From the NCBI GenBank assembly GCA_017460765.1, contig JAFUAK010000181.1, forward strand, positions 1-43,237: 43,237 nt of DNA, written 5' to 3'. The notes under the pieces are model-generated. The model was not told where the DNA came from. It saw only the letters and a list, made by a program, of their open reading frames with translations, and did no database searches. Both the position numbers and the translations under genes were made by a program. Shown here piece after piece: positions 1 through 9,509 of this stretch. Numbering within the stretch: the stretch's first letter is position 1; each line of letters opens with the position of its first letter. This DNA comes from Prevotella sp. (lineage in GTDB: Bacteria > Bacteroidota > Bacteroidia > Bacteroidales > Bacteroidaceae).

Positions 1-840
1 AGATGTACCTGCACTGACGTTACCAGTACGCTGCTTGACGGCATTGGTGGCTACCATACCCGTGCCTGCGTCGCCCTCAGGAGGACAGACGGGAATGCCT
101 GCCTTCAAGTGCCCAGAGACATCGAGTTTCTTTGCGCCCTCGGGTGTCAGGAAACCGGCATTCTCACCAGCATTAAGTGATTTGGGCAGAATATCAAGTA
201 ACTTCCAGGAGAAGCCGCGAGGCGCGATGAGTTCGTCGAACTTCTTGACCATCGTAGCATCGTAGGTCTTGGTGTTGGGATCAACGGGAATCATACCCGA
301 GGCATCACCCACGCCGAGGACGAACTGACCTGTGACCTGCCAGTGTACGTAACCAGCGAGGGTGGTCAGGTACTTAATGTCGGAGACATGCTCCTCGTTA
401 TCGAGGATAGCCTCATAGAGGTGGCTGATGCTCCAGCGCAGGGGGATGTTGTAGTTAAAGAGTTTGGAGAGTTCGGTGGCAGCCTTACCAGTGTTGGTGT
501 TACGCCACGTGCGGAAAGGCACGAGAATCTCCTCCTGCTCATTGAAGGCCATATAGCCGTGCATCATGGCACTGAAGCCGATGGCGGCAAAGGCCTCAAT
601 CTCGCAGTCGTATTGCTTCTGAACGTCCTTTCGGAGTTCGGCATAGCAGTCCTGCAGTCCGTACCAGATAGCCTCGGTGGAGTAGGTCCAGAGACCGTCA
701 ACGAGTTGGTTCTCCCACTCATGACTTCCTTGTGCAATGGGCTTATTGTCCTCGTCGATGAGGACGGCCTTGATGCGGGTAGAGCCAAACTCGATACCGA
801 GAATGGCCTTACCTGCTTCGATTGTCTGTTTTGCTGTCAT
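1..840 (-). CDS. araB: Ribulokinase-like FGGY sugar kinase, 3' end cut by window edge
   Basis: Start codon ATG at 838-840; 280 residues are visible and the C-terminal half lies off the left edge. Near the N-terminus (about residues 14-20) the segment [11 protein letters not shown] matches the phosphate-binding opening of FGGY carbohydrate kinases, followed by the family-like GFSAMMHGY and [12 protein letters not shown] segments. The family phosphorylates pentuloses; placed directly behind AraA it should convert L-ribulose to L-ribulose 5-phosphate in the cytoplasm. It lies 9 bases after the araA stop codon and is the last visible gene of the arabinose operon. Other FGGY kinases such as xylulokinase are similar in sequence, so the substrate is inferred from the neighbours. 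Confidence 0.85.
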   Translation of the reverse strand, partial: MTAKQTIEAGKAILGIEFGSTRIKAVLIDEDNKPIAQGSHEWENQLVDGLWTYSTEAIWYGLQDCYAELRKDVQKQYDCEIEAFAAIGFSAMMHGYMAFNEQEEILVPFRTWRNTNTGKAATELSKLFNYNIPLRWSISHLYEAILDNEEHVSDIKYLTTLAGYVHWQVTGQFVLGVGDASGMIPVDPNTKTYDATMVKKFDELIAPRGFSWKLLDILPKSLNAGENAGFLTPEGAKKLDVSGHLKAGIPVCPPEGDAGTGMVATNAVKQRTGNVSAGTS

Positions 841-849
841 AGTTATTTA

Positions 850-2391
850 TTATTTCAGTGCCTTATTAAGCATGTAGTAAATCTCGTTGTTCTGGAGTTG
901 CTGCTTGAACTCGTAGGTGTTCGTCTGCTTGTTGATCTTGACATACTCGATGCCCAGCATCTCGGCGAAGTCCTCCCAGTACTCCTCGGTGATGTCGTAG
1001 GAGAAAGCGCTGTGGTGCGTACCTCCGGCGAGGATCCATGCACCAGCACCAATCTCGAACGTGGGCTGCGGAACCCAGAGGGCAGAAGCCACAGGCAGAT
1101 TCGGCATGGGCTTTGGCTCGATGCACTCCACTTCCTGAGAAATCAGGCGGAAACGGTTGCCGAGATCGACGACGGTAGCCTTGATGCCGTGGCCAACTTT
1201 CGAGGTGAACACGAGGCGGGCAGTCTGCTGCTTGCGGATACCGATGCCGAGGAAGTGAACCTCAAGTTTGGGTTTGTCGACGGCGATGAGCGGACATACC
1301 TCGAGCATGTGGCTCTGGAGGCAAGACGAGCGGTCGCCTGCGAAGTTGAGGGTGTAGTCCTCGAGGAACGAGCAACCAGTAGGCAGCCCCTGAGAGATGA
1401 CCCAGAGCGTGCGATAGAGGCAAGCCGTCTTCCAGTCACCCTCAGCACCGAAGCCGTAGCCCTCTTCCATCAGTCGCTGAGAAGCGAGGCCAGGTATCTG
1501 ATCGAATCCGCAGAAGTCAGGAGCATCGATATCGGCATCACCGAGGTCGTCAAAGTTGGTGGTGAAGGCAGTAGCACCTTCATCCTTCAGTACGCGACGG
1601 AGGGCGATTTCTGCCTTCGCGGCATTCTTCACCTTCTCCCAGTAAACCTTCTCGCCGCTCTCGTCGATCTTGACGGTGTACTGCTGCTTGTACTCCTCAA
1701 CAAGGGCATCAACTTCAGCATCAGTTACCTTCTTAAAGTACTCCATCAGGCTAGAAACGGGGTAGTAGTCTACGTGGTAGCCCAGACGCTGCTCGAACTC
1801 TACGCGATCGCCATCGGTGACAGCCACGTTGTTCATATTCATACCGAACATCAAGCATCGAACGTTCTTGGCATCAGCCACACCGGCAGCCACACGAGCC
1901 CATACGGCAATCTGTTTCTGGGCGGACTCGTCCTTCCAGTAGCCACAGACAACCTTACGAGGCACGCGCATACGTGTGCAGATGTGTCCGAACTCGATGT
2001 CACCGTGAGCACTCTGATTCAAGTTCATGAAGTCCATGTCCATTGTCTCCCAGGGAATCTCAGCATTATACTGGGTATGGAAGTGGAGGAGGGGCTTCTG
2101 CAAATCCTGCAGACCCTTGATCCACATCTTGGCAGGTGAGAAGGTGTGCATCCAGGTGATGATACCCACGCACTTGTCGTCGTTGTTGGCAGCCTTCATC
2201 ACGGCCTCTACTTCCTTTGAACTGTTGGCTGTGCCCTTATAGACTACTTTGATGGGGATGATACCGCTATTATTGAGCCCTTCAACCATCTCCTTTGAGT
2301 GACCGTCAACCTGTACTACTGCGTCACCTCCATAGAGCAACTGCGCACCAGTTACCCACCAAATCTCAAAATTATCAAATGCTTTAATCAT
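850..2391 (-). CDS. araA: L-arabinose isomerase
   Basis: A 513-residue protein, the usual length for AraA (about 500). It converts L-arabinose to L-ribulose in the cytoplasm. The four metal/catalytic positions known from E. coli AraA are all present: Glu317 in GAEGDWKTA, Glu344 in SFLEDYTL, His361 in SHMLEVCP and a His at 459/460 in GGTHHSAFS. It sits between araD (33 bases upstream) and the kinase, in an operon with a symporter and AraR. The start ATG at 2389-2391 gives the family N-terminus with the FWWVTG-like segment. The assignment is firm. Confidence 0.97.
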   Translation of the reverse strand: MIKAFDNFEIWWVTGAQLLYGGDAVVQVDGHSKEMVEGLNNSGIIPIKVVYKGTANSSKEVEAVMKAANNDDKCVGIITWMHTFSPAKMWIKGLQDLQKPLLHFHTQYNAEIPWETMDMDFMNLNQSAHGDIEFGHICTRMRVPRKVVCGYWKDESAQKQIAVWARVAAGVADAKNVRCLMFGMNMNNVAVTDGDRVEFEQRLGYHVDYYPVSSLMEYFKKVTDAEVDALVEEYKQQYTVKIDESGEKVYWEKVKNAAKAEIALRRVLKDEGATAFTTNFDDLGDADIDAPDFCGFDQIPGLASQRLMEEGYGFGAEGDWKTACLYRTLWVISQGLPTGCSFLEDYTLNFAGDRSSCLQSHMLEVCPLIAVDKPKLEVHFLGIGIRKQQTARLVFTSKVGHGIKATVVDLGNRFRLISQEVECIEPKPMPNLPVASALWVPQPTFEIGAGAWILAGGTHHSAFSYDITEEYWEDFAEMLGIEYVKINKQTNTYEFKQQLQNNEIYYMLNKALK

Positions 2392-2424
2392 TGTGTGTAA
2401 GTTTTTAAATATTAATAAATTGCT

Positions 2425-3129
2425 TTATTTTTTCTTCTGTCCGTAGTAGGCGTTTGGACCATGCTTGCGGTTGTAGTGTTTTTCCACTAGGAGCGGATTC
2501 ATCGTCGTGTTAGGATTCACGGAGAACGAGATGAATGCCATCTTGGCGCACTGCTCCATTACCTTGGCATTATAGACGGCATTATCGGGTGATGTACCCC
2601 AAGAAAACGGCCCATGGTTTTTCACCAGCACGGCAGGCGTGTGATCCGGATTGATCTTGCGGATATTCAAGATCTCGTCAACGATGACGTTACCCGTCTC
2701 CAGTTCGTATTGTCCCTCTACCTCTTCCTTCGTCATATCGCGGGTGCAGGGGATATCCTTGTAGAAATAGTCAGCGTGGGTGGTGCCGATATTGGGAATA
2801 TCACGTCCTGCTTGAGCAAAGGCTGTAGCGTAGGTAGAGTGGGTGTGAACCACGCCCTGGATATTGGGGAAGGCACGATAGAGCACCAAGTGTGTTGGGG
2901 TATCACTGGAGGGATTCAGATCGCCATCGACCACTTCTCCCGTTTCAAGATCAACGACTACCATATCTTCTGCCTTCATCTCGTCGTAACTGACGCCTGA
3001 AGGCTTAATAACGACAAGGCCGTTAGCGCGGTCGATACCGCTTACGTTACCCCAGGTAAAGATCACCAGACCCTGTTTCACGAGATCGAGGTTGGCCTTG
3101 AATACTTTTTCTTTTAATTCTTCGAGCAT
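2425..3129 (-). CDS. araD: L-ribulose-5-phosphate 4-epimerase
   Basis: A 234-residue class II aldolase/epimerase that converts L-ribulose 5-phosphate to D-xylulose 5-phosphate, the last step before the pentose phosphate pathway. The zinc ligands expected from E. coli AraD are visible as His95 and His97 in HTHSTYA and His172 in KNHGPFSWG. The SSDTPTH segment near residues 74-80 also fits the family. It lies between araR and araA with short gaps on both sides, so it is cotranscribed. Fuculose-phosphate aldolase is related, but the operon and close match in length and ligand spacing favour AraD. Confidence 0.96.
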   Translation of the reverse strand: MLEELKEKVFKANLDLVKQGLVIFTWGNVSGIDRANGLVVIKPSGVSYDEMKAEDMVVVDLETGEVVDGDLNPSSDTPTHLVLYRAFPNIQGVVHTHSTYATAFAQAGRDIPNIGTTHADYFYKDIPCTRDMTKEEVEGQYELETGNVIVDEILNIRKINPDHTPAVLVKNHGPFSWGTSPDNAVYNAKVMEQCAKMAFISFSVNPNTTMNPLLVEKHYNRKHGPNAYYGQKKK

Positions 3130-3150
3130 AATTAATCGTTTTACAGTTAA

Positions 3151-3825
3151 TTACATTTTAAAGGTTGGGTCTTCATTATAGACCCGTTTGTTGAATCGAT
3201 AGAGATATGCGCCACGCTTGGATCCTGTCTTGTCAATCAGTTCAGTCTTCTCGATGAAGTCCATATCCTTAATGCGCTTACGGAAGTTGCGCTTGTCGAG
3301 TTCCTCACCATTGACGGCTTCGTAAAGTTTTTGCAACTGGGTGAGGGTGAACAGGCTGGGGAGCAGGCGGAAACCTACAGGCTCCTGCGCTAGTTTCTGC
3401 TGCATCATCTTCCGCGCCTTGCGCACCATTTCGTTGTGGTCGGAGTAGAGTTGTGGAATCTCGTTGATATCCATCCACTCTACACCATGTTCATGGCGCA
3501 GGGCATCGTCGTAGTCCTTCACATTGATGAGTGCATAGTATGCGATAGATACCACGCGCTCACCAGGGTCACGATCCACGTTACCGAAGGCACCTACTTG
3601 ACGCATATATAGATTCCGAAGTCCAGTCAGTTCGTAGAGCGTACGACTGGCAGCATCATCGACGCTTTCGTTGCCACCAACGAAACCGCCGTAGAGGCTC
3701 CATTCACCACGTCCAGGATCCATCTGGCGCTTGCCGATGAGTATCTTCAACTTACCCTCATCGAATCCGAAAATGATACAGTCTACGGACAGCCAGACTT
3801 TGGAATGATCGTTATAGAATGTCAT
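3151..3825 (-). CDS. araR: AraR, Nudix-fold arabinose-responsive repressor
   Basis: A 224-residue protein with an N-terminal Nudix fold (about residues 10-140) and a C-terminal winged helix-turn-helix (about 150-215). In Bacteroides thetaiotaomicron the regulator of arabinose use is a protein of this type encoded in the same gene order, which supports the name. The Nudix box is broken: in the expected REuxEE the residues are Arg61-Thr62-Leu63-Tyr64-Glu65-Leu66, so two of the metal-binding glutamates are missing and hydrolysis is unlikely. The fold probably binds L-arabinose as effector. It sits between the symporter (10-base gap) and araD, so it is likely autoregulated with the operon. Confidence 0.88.
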   Translation of the reverse strand: MTFYNDHSKVWLSVDCIIFGFDEGKLKILIGKRQMDPGRGEWSLYGGFVGGNESVDDAASRTLYELTGLRNLYMRQVGAFGNVDRDPGERVVSIAYYALINVKDYDDALRHEHGVEWMDINEIPQLYSDHNEMVRKARKMMQQKLAQEPVGFRLLPSLFTLTQLQKLYEAVNGEELDKRNFRKRIKDMDFIEKTELIDKTGSKRGAYLYRFNKRVYNEDPTFKM

Positions 3826-3835
3826 GTTCTATAGT

Positions 3836-5581
3836 TTACCAGAAGTAATAATAGAAGCAACTGACGAGACCTACGACGGCCAGTGTGCCGACAATATCCC
3901 ATACACCCCAACTCTCACGAATGCTTTTCTTGAAATCAGGGGTAAAGGTGATAGCCTCGATCTGCTCTTTCGAAGGTGCAGGTGTAAAGCAACTTACCAC
4001 CACCATCAGGATAATGATGAACACCAGCAGCCAGCACTCGAAGATGAGCCAGTTGGTCTGCCAGAACCATGAAGTAGCATCCCAGAAAGCGCCATCCATA
4101 GCAGCCTTACCAGAATCGGTGACGACATTGGTGATCAGACGGACCATACCGATGAGGAAACCACCGATAAGGCCCCATTCACCGGCTTTCGGGGTGATCT
4201 TCTTAGAGAAGATACCCAATGTAAAGACGGCTACCATAGCAGGAGCAATCAGCGACTGGATATCCTGCAGATAACTATAGAGGTTACCCATGTTCATCAT
4301 GATTGGCATCCAAGCCAAGCCGAGGAGTACGACCACCACTGTTGCCATACGACCTACGAATACATAGTGAGCCTCACTCATGCCCTTCTTCATGGGCTTG
4401 TAGAAGTCTTCAGTGAAGAGAGTTGCACAACTGTTGAAGAAGGCAGCCAGAGAAGCCACGAGGGCGCAAACGAAACCTATGGTCACGATACCCTTGATAC
4501 CAGCAGGCAGGATGTTCTTCACCATCATGGCGAAGGCACCATCAGTCGATTCGTGGTTGGTGATATCCATCACGATACCGCTGTCAGGATTCTGCGACAG
4601 AGCATAGGCAATCATACCTGGGATCAAGAACATGAAGCAGGGGAGGATCTTAAAGAAACCAGCGGCGATAGTACCACGGCGAGCGCGGGCCATCACGACG
4701 GCATTGTCCTCACCAGGCACCTGTCCGAGTACACGTTGTACAATGTGCTGGTCAGTACACCAGTACCAGAATCCGATAATCGAGGCTCCAAGGAATACCA
4801 CGTAGCCAGGGAACTGGGGATACATGGGATCGCCCGGGTCTGTGTGGAACATGTGGGTAGTACCATAACCATCGTGTGCGGCATTACAAACTGCCATCAT
4901 ATTAGTCCATCCCTGTGTGATACTGCCGTCGCCAAGAGCGGAGAGGCCCAGGAAGAGCACGAGGAACGAACCGATAATCAGAATAGGAGTCTGGATAGAG
5001 GAGAGTGTCATCACACCCTTCATGCCACCAAATACGGTGAACACAGCGGTGATGGCGATCAGACCGATGGCACCATACCAGAAAGGTATGCCAAGCAGAT
5101 ACTTGAAGAAGATACCACCTGTGAAGGCTGTCACAGAGACTTTCGTCAGCACGTAGGCCACCAGGGTAATAATCGAGAGCCAAGAACCTGTGCGCTGGGT
5201 GTAGCGGAACTTCAGGAAGTCGGGCATCGTAATGATCTTACCCATCTTGTTAATCAATAACTGATAGAAAGGTACGAAGAGCCAGCCGAGGATGAGGATC
5301 ATCCAGCCCTGCATCTCCCAGTGGGCCATACCCACACCGTCCTTGGCACCAGTACCAGCGAGACCTACGAGGTGCTCAGAACCGATATTGGCTGCAAAGA
5401 TGGCCATACCAATTACATACCAAGGCTCGCCCTTACCAAAGAGGTAAGCGGAAGAGTCTTCGCCCTGCTGGGCTTTCTTGTCTTTCCAGATAGCATACCA
5501 AACGGCAGCAATCACTCCCAATAGGCCTACGACGAGCACAACCCAGTCGAGCCAGATGAATTCATTTGAACTCCAATTCAT
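3836..5581 (-). CDS. Sodium/sugar symporter (SSS family), probable arabinose importer
   Basis: A 581-residue integral membrane protein with many hydrophobic segments, beginning with one at about residues 10-32. The segment GMAIFAANIGSEHLVGLAGT (about residues 58-77) is typical of SGLT-like solute:sodium symporters, as is the later WYWCTDQHIVQRVL stretch. The family carries a sugar inward with Na+. It is the second gene of the arabinose operon, directly upstream of AraR, matching the position of AraP in Bacteroides arabinose operons. The substrate is inferred from context; related proteins carry glucose or galactose. Confidence 0.9.
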   Translation of the reverse strand: MNWSSNEFIWLDWVVLVVGLLGVIAAVWYAIWKDKKAQQGEDSSAYLFGKGEPWYVIGMAIFAANIGSEHLVGLAGTGAKDGVGMAHWEMQGWMILILGWLFVPFYQLLINKMGKIITMPDFLKFRYTQRTGSWLSIITLVAYVLTKVSVTAFTGGIFFKYLLGIPFWYGAIGLIAITAVFTVFGGMKGVMTLSSIQTPILIIGSFLVLFLGLSALGDGSITQGWTNMMAVCNAAHDGYGTTHMFHTDPGDPMYPQFPGYVVFLGASIIGFWYWCTDQHIVQRVLGQVPGEDNAVVMARARRGTIAAGFFKILPCFMFLIPGMIAYALSQNPDSGIVMDITNHESTDGAFAMMVKNILPAGIKGIVTIGFVCALVASLAAFFNSCATLFTEDFYKPMKKGMSEAHYVFVGRMATVVVVLLGLAWMPIMMNMGNLYSYLQDIQSLIAPAMVAVFTLGIFSKKITPKAGEWGLIGGFLIGMVRLITNVVTDSGKAAMDGAFWDATSWFWQTNWLIFECWLLVFIIILMVVVSCFTPAPSKEQIEAITFTPDFKKSIRESWGVWDIVGTLAVVGLVSCFYYYFW

Positions 5582-5610
5582 TGTTTTATCAATTATATTA
5601 ATGTTAGATA

Positions 5611-6789
5611 TTATTTCACTGAGAACTTGTAAGCAGCATGGCTATGGTATTTCTCTCCAGGATTCAGGGTCGGCTGTACCCAGTCTGACTTGTTGGGTGA
5701 GTCGGGATACTTCTGGCTCTCCAGGCATACGCTGACGTGCTGGGGGTAGGGGCCATGCTTATGCTGGATGTTGGGCTCATTGCCTACACCCTGAAAGTTA
5801 CCAGAGTATACCTGAACGCCTGGTTCGTTGGTGTACATCTCCATGAAGATGCCTGTCTTTGGGGAATAGAGGCTGGCGCAGACTTGTGTATCGTCGCCCT
5901 CACCGTCCTTATACGTGTTCAGGCACCAGTTGTGGTCGTAGCCGCCAGCATTCTGAATCTGATCATATTCCGACTTGATGCTGTCGCCGATGGCGTGGGG
6001 CGTACGGAAGTCCATAGGCGTGCCCTCTACTGATCTTACCTCACCTGTAGGGATATAGAGTTTGTCGCTGGGGGTGAAGTTGTCAGCATTCACGTAGAGC
6101 ACCATGTCATAGCCGGGCTGTGTGAAGTCACCGTTCAGGTTATAATAGTTGTGGTTTGTCTGATTGATAATGGTGGGTTTGTCAGTTTCTGCCTCCCAGG
6201 TTATATCAAGAGTATTGTCGGCAGTTACCTTATAGGTAGTTACGGCCATTACCTTACCGGGGAAACCGTTCTCGCCATCCTTTGCTACAATAGTGAGTTT
6301 GAGGATTGAGTCACCTATCTGTTCGGCATCGTAAACCTGATGCATCCAACCGGAATTACCACCACCGTGCAGACAGTTCGGACCATCGTTCTTCTTTAAT
6401 TGATATTCTTCCTCACCTAATGTGAACTTACCGTCTTTGATACGGTTGGCATAGCGGCCTACACTTGATCCGTAGTCCGTCGGAGAGTTAAGGGTGTCGG
6501 CATACTGGGCGATGTTGTCGAAGCCGAGCACGACATCTGTTGGATTACCGTCTTTATTAGGCACACAGAGCGAAACCACGCGTCCACCATAGTTGGTTAT
6601 GCAGGCTTCCATACCATTAGCGTTTTTCAGCGTGTAAAGTTTCACAGGCTTTGACTGAATGGTGGTGTCAAACTTGGCGGGGTCGAGACCCGAAACCGTT
6701 AATTGTGGAGCCTTCTGGCCGCCAGCACAAGCAGAGAACATCAGCGTAGCAACGCCGAAGCCGAGAAAAGTACTCTTGAATGCTTTCAT
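5611..6789 (-). CDS. Lipoprotein aldose 1-epimerase (mutarotase) of the arabinose operon
   Basis: A 392-residue galactose-mutarotase-family protein that interconverts alpha and beta anomers of free sugars. The N-terminus is a lipoprotein signal: a hydrophobic run and lipobox MFSAC with lipidated Cys21, so it acts in the periplasm or at a membrane surface. Catalytic features are visible: the NHNYYNL segment and, near the C-terminus, a conserved Glu in SVCLESQKYPDSPN. It is the first gene of the ara operon, 29 bases before the symporter, corresponding to AraM in Bacteroides. A role preparing the anomer taken up by the symporter is an inference. A second, unlipidated mutarotase is encoded at 9510-10601. 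Confidence 0.93.
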   Translation of the reverse strand: MKAFKSTFLGFGVATLMFSACAGGQKAPQLTVSGLDPAKFDTTIQSKPVKLYTLKNANGMEACITNYGGRVVSLCVPNKDGNPTDVVLGFDNIAQYADTLNSPTDYGSSVGRYANRIKDGKFTLGEEEYQLKKNDGPNCLHGGGNSGWMHQVYDAEQIGDSILKLTIVAKDGENGFPGKVMAVTTYKVTADNTLDITWEAETDKPTIINQTNHNYYNLNGDFTQPGYDMVLYVNADNFTPSDKLYIPTGEVRSVEGTPMDFRTPHAIGDSIKSEYDQIQNAGGYDHNWCLNTYKDGEGDDTQVCASLYSPKTGIFMEMYTNEPGVQVYSGNFQGVGNEPNIQHKHGPYPQHVSVCLESQKYPDSPNKSDWVQPTLNPGEKYHSHAAYKFSVK

Positions 6790-6836
6790 TTTACTTGTTT
6801 TTAAGTTCGTTATTATGTTATCAATCGTAATTTGGG

Positions 6837-6848
6837 TGTAAAATTACA
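6837..6848. promoter_or_regulatory. Palindrome over the ara -7 box, candidate AraR operator
   Basis: TGTAA-AA-TTACA is a perfect 12-base palindrome that covers the candidate -7 element of the arabinose promoter. A repressor bound here would block transcription. That AraR is the binder is inferred only from position. Confidence 0.35.
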
Positions 6849-6869
6849 ATTATTTTTCGTAAGTTGCAA
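6839..6869 (-). promoter_or_regulatory. Probable promoter of the arabinose operon
   Basis: On the minus strand a TTG (6867-6869) is followed after 20 bases by TAATTTTA (6839-6846), a one-mismatch copy of the Bacteroidetes -7 element TAnnTTTG. It lies about 50 bases before the mutarotase start at 6789. The last base of the -7 box departs from consensus, which is common for regulated promoters. Confidence 0.45.
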
Positions 6870-6880
6870 GTAAATAGAAT

Positions 6881-6920
6881 AAAAAATTAGCGGTAAAGTG
6901 TATTTTTTACACCTTACCGC
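6881..6920 (-). terminator. Rho-independent terminator after galK
   Basis: Arms of 13 bases (6890-6902 and 6908-6920) pair with a single mismatch in DNA, which in minus-strand RNA is a G-U pair. The loop is five bases and the hairpin is followed on the minus strand by TAATTTTTT. It lies about 50 bases beyond the galK stop and upstream of the ara promoter, so it would separate the two operons. A second role as an operator cannot be excluded. Confidence 0.65.
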
Positions 6921-6935
6921 ATTTATTTAACCTTT

Positions 6936-6959
6936 ATAAACACTAAAAGGGGTGTTTAT
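6936..6959. repeat. Perfect 8-base inverted repeat between galK and the ara operon
   Basis: ATAAACAC (6936-6943) and GTGTTTAT (6952-6959) are separated by eight bases. It begins 13 bases after galK ends and has no T tract, so it is less convincing as a terminator than the neighbouring hairpin. It may be a regulator site or an RNA 3'-end stabilising hairpin. Confidence 0.4.
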
Positions 6960-6971
6960 GTAGGCTGAGAG

Positions 6972-8135
6972 TTAGCAAATTTTGCGTGAACCGTCGCCAA
7001 TGACAACGTCATATACCTTCGGCTCATGACCGTACTTTTCATTGAAACGCTTCTTGGCATCAGCGATGAATTGGCGGTAGAGATCATTGCGCACCAAGTT
7101 GATGGTACAGCCACCAAAGCCACCACCCATGATGCGTGAACCAGTCACACCGTTCTCCTTGGCCACCTCATTCAGGAAGTCGAGTTCTTCACACGACACC
7201 TCATAGTCTTTAGACAGGCCTTCATGCGTTTGATACATCAACTCACCGACTTTCTCATAGTCGCCTTCGTTAAGGGCATCACAGACAGCCAGCACACGGT
7301 CTTTCTCACCGAGTACAAACTTGGCGCGCTTGTAATCCTCTTCACCAACCTCGGCACGAACCTCGTCAAGTTGCTCCCAAGTGCAGTCACGCAGGGTCTC
7401 GAACTTACCCTCCGGATGCTTGGCGGCGATATGCTTTACCACATTCTCGCACGAGTTACGACGGTCGTTATAGGGCGATCCTGCCAACTGGTGCTTCACC
7501 ACAGAGTCGAGTAGCACGAGGCGATAGCCATCGGGCTTGAAGGGGAAATACTCGAACTCGCGACTACGGCAGTCGAGACGCATCAGACAGCCAGCCTTGC
7601 CGAAGACAGAGGCGAACTGGTCCATAATACCACAGTTCACTCCACAATAATTGTGCTCCGTAGCCTGACCAGCAAGTACCATATCCCACTGAGATACCTT
7701 ATTCTCTCCGAAGATATCGTTCAGGCCACAGGCGAAGCAACTTTCCATAGCGGCTGAAGAAGACATACCAGCACCAAGGGGTACATCACCTGCAAAGGCG
7801 ATATTGAAACCTTTAACGGGTACGCCCAACTTCTTCATCTCAAGTGCGATACCGTATATATAGCGAGCCCATGATGCACGCGGACCATTAGGATCAGACA
7901 GTTTGAAATCCACACGGTCCTTCAGGTCGATAGCATAAGCCATCACGGTGTCCTCCGTACCATTGGCACGTATCTCGGCCATCACTCCCTTGTCAACAGC
8001 ACCTGGGAAAACGAAGCCACCATTGTAGTCTGTGTGCTCGCCAATAAGATTGATACGTCCGGGAGAAGCATATACGTTGCCCGTCTTACCATCAAAGTGC
8101 TTGATGAAACGGCTTCTTACAAATTCAATATCCAT
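6972..8135 (-). CDS. galK: Galactokinase
   Basis: A 387-residue GHMP kinase that phosphorylates galactose to galactose 1-phosphate with ATP, the entry step of the Leloir pathway. The galactokinase signature GRINLIGEHTDYNGG is at residues 26-40, the ATP-binding motif PLGAGMSSSAAM at 119-130, and the catalytic base Asp172 lies in CGIMDQFAS. A second glycine-rich motif GGGFGGC is near the C-terminus. It follows the permease with a 30-base gap and ends the galactose operon. Confidence 0.97.
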   Translation of the reverse strand: MDIEFVRSRFIKHFDGKTGNVYASPGRINLIGEHTDYNGGFVFPGAVDKGVMAEIRANGTEDTVMAYAIDLKDRVDFKLSDPNGPRASWARYIYGIALEMKKLGVPVKGFNIAFAGDVPLGAGMSSSAAMESCFACGLNDIFGENKVSQWDMVLAGQATEHNYCGVNCGIMDQFASVFGKAGCLMRLDCRSREFEYFPFKPDGYRLVLLDSVVKHQLAGSPYNDRRNSCENVVKHIAAKHPEGKFETLRDCTWEQLDEVRAEVGEEDYKRAKFVLGEKDRVLAVCDALNEGDYEKVGELMYQTHEGLSKDYEVSCEELDFLNEVAKENGVTGSRIMGGGFGGCTINLVRNDLYRQFIADAKKRFNEKYGHEPKVYDVVIGDGSRKIC

Positions 8136-8165
8136 ATTCTATATAATAAATTAATAAGGTGTAAA

Positions 8166-9476
8166 TCAATCCACGGGAATGTCCTTGTTTACGTTCTTGC
8201 AACCAATGAGGGCATAATAGAACATATAGGCCACAGCCAGGAAGTAGATAAAGTAACTCGGCATATAACCCATCATATCGGCAAAGAAGTTCTGAACGAC
8301 AGGCAGCACACCACCGCCGACTACCATCATCATGAAGATGCCGGAAGCCTGAGCCGTGTATTTACCAAGACCCTCGGTTGCAAGGTTGAAGATCGATGAC
8401 CACATCACTGATGTGCAGAGTCCGCAGAGAACGAGCAGCATTGCACTCATTGGCACGACGGTCATATCGACGCTTCCCTCCAGTATTTTCACCAGAGGCA
8501 TTGTCACAGTCACGTCCTTCGGCGTCAGTATGGCAGCCAAGATAAGGATCATGGCTACTGATGTGCAGAAGAGCATCATCTGGCGAGATGACACTTTAGC
8601 GGCGATGGCACTGGATATCAGACGACCTACCAGCATCAATAGCCAGTACATAGCGGCTACGGCACCACCAATGGTGGCAGCGTTCTCCAGTAAACCAGCA
8701 CCCTTGTCAGTCGTATCAGACAAGTAGAAGTTCAGACCACCGGGGATACCCACTTCGACACCTACGTAGACAAAAATAGCAATCACGCCGAGCAGACAAT
8801 GACGGAAAGCCCAGGGAGAATGCTCAAACTTCGTATCGGCAGTCACACGACCCATTTCAGGATCCTTAATAGGGATAAATAGGAGGATTACGAATGCAGC
8901 AGCGAAGACGGTCATCGCAATGTACATTACGAGGTTCACGTCGGCCATCTGTGTCGAAGCAGTCACTGTACCAATCAGGGCACCTACGAGCATCGGAGTC
9001 ATTGTACCCGACAATGAGTTCAACGTACCGCCAATCATGTTTAACTGGTTGCCGCGATTACCGCCGCCACCCAGCAAGTTCAGCATCGGGTTCACCACTG
9101 TGTTCAGGATACATACGGCGAAACCTGATACGAATGCGCCAAACAGATAAATACAGAATCCGGGAATACCGCCGGAGAATCCGGAGAGGAACTGGATTAG
9201 CACGCCCACGAAACCTACGGCGATACCGATAAGGGCAGTCTTCTTGTAACCCACTTTCGTCAACATCTTACCTGCAGGGATACCCATAAACAGATAGGCG
9301 AAGAAGTTCATGAAGTTACCCATGATGCCAAGCACATTGGAACCGCCGATTTCAGGCTGGTTCTTCCAGATGACACCAATAGGAGCGCCAAGATTCGTCA
9401 CAAACGAGATCATGGCATAGAGGAACATCATCGTGATAATGGCGATGATACTTCCGTTCTGTTTTTGATTACTCAT
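8166..9476 (-). CDS. MFS sugar permease, FucP/GluP-like, probable galactose/glucose importer
   Basis: A 436-residue polytopic membrane protein with about twelve hydrophobic segments, starting at about residues 8-30. The overall pattern (NFMNFFAYLFMGIPAGKMLTK early, an internal loop near residue 205, SIFNLATEGLGKYTAQASGI late) fits the fucose/glucose-galactose H+ symporter branch of the major facilitator superfamily. Its position between a mutarotase and galactokinase points to galactose as substrate, which is an inference. The ATG at 9474-9476 starts close to the first membrane segment. Confidence 0.88.
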   Translation of the reverse strand: MSNQKQNGSIIAIITMMFLYAMISFVTNLGAPIGVIWKNQPEIGGSNVLGIMGNFMNFFAYLFMGIPAGKMLTKVGYKKTALIGIAVGFVGVLIQFLSGFSGGIPGFCIYLFGAFVSGFAVCILNTVVNPMLNLLGGGGNRGNQLNMIGGTLNSLSGTMTPMLVGALIGTVTASTQMADVNLVMYIAMTVFAAAFVILLFIPIKDPEMGRVTADTKFEHSPWAFRHCLLGVIAIFVYVGVEVGIPGGLNFYLSDTTDKGAGLLENAATIGGAVAAMYWLLMLVGRLISSAIAAKVSSRQMMLFCTSVAMILILAAILTPKDVTVTMPLVKILEGSVDMTVVPMSAMLLVLCGLCTSVMWSSIFNLATEGLGKYTAQASGIFMMMVVGGGVLPVVQNFFADMMGYMPSYFIYFLAVAYMFYYALIGCKNVNKDIPVD

Positions 9477-9509
9477 AAATAAATTAAATGTAGTTATAGT
9501 TTCTGGTTG

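Noticed and set aside
343..2139. A 598-codon open frame on the plus strand across araB and araA
   Set aside because: It lies opposite two firmly assigned genes, has no promoter or recognisable domain, and its composition reflects the codon bias of the opposite strand. The same holds for long plus-strand frames at 4367-5260, 32747-33742, 34033-35178 and 35587-36606.
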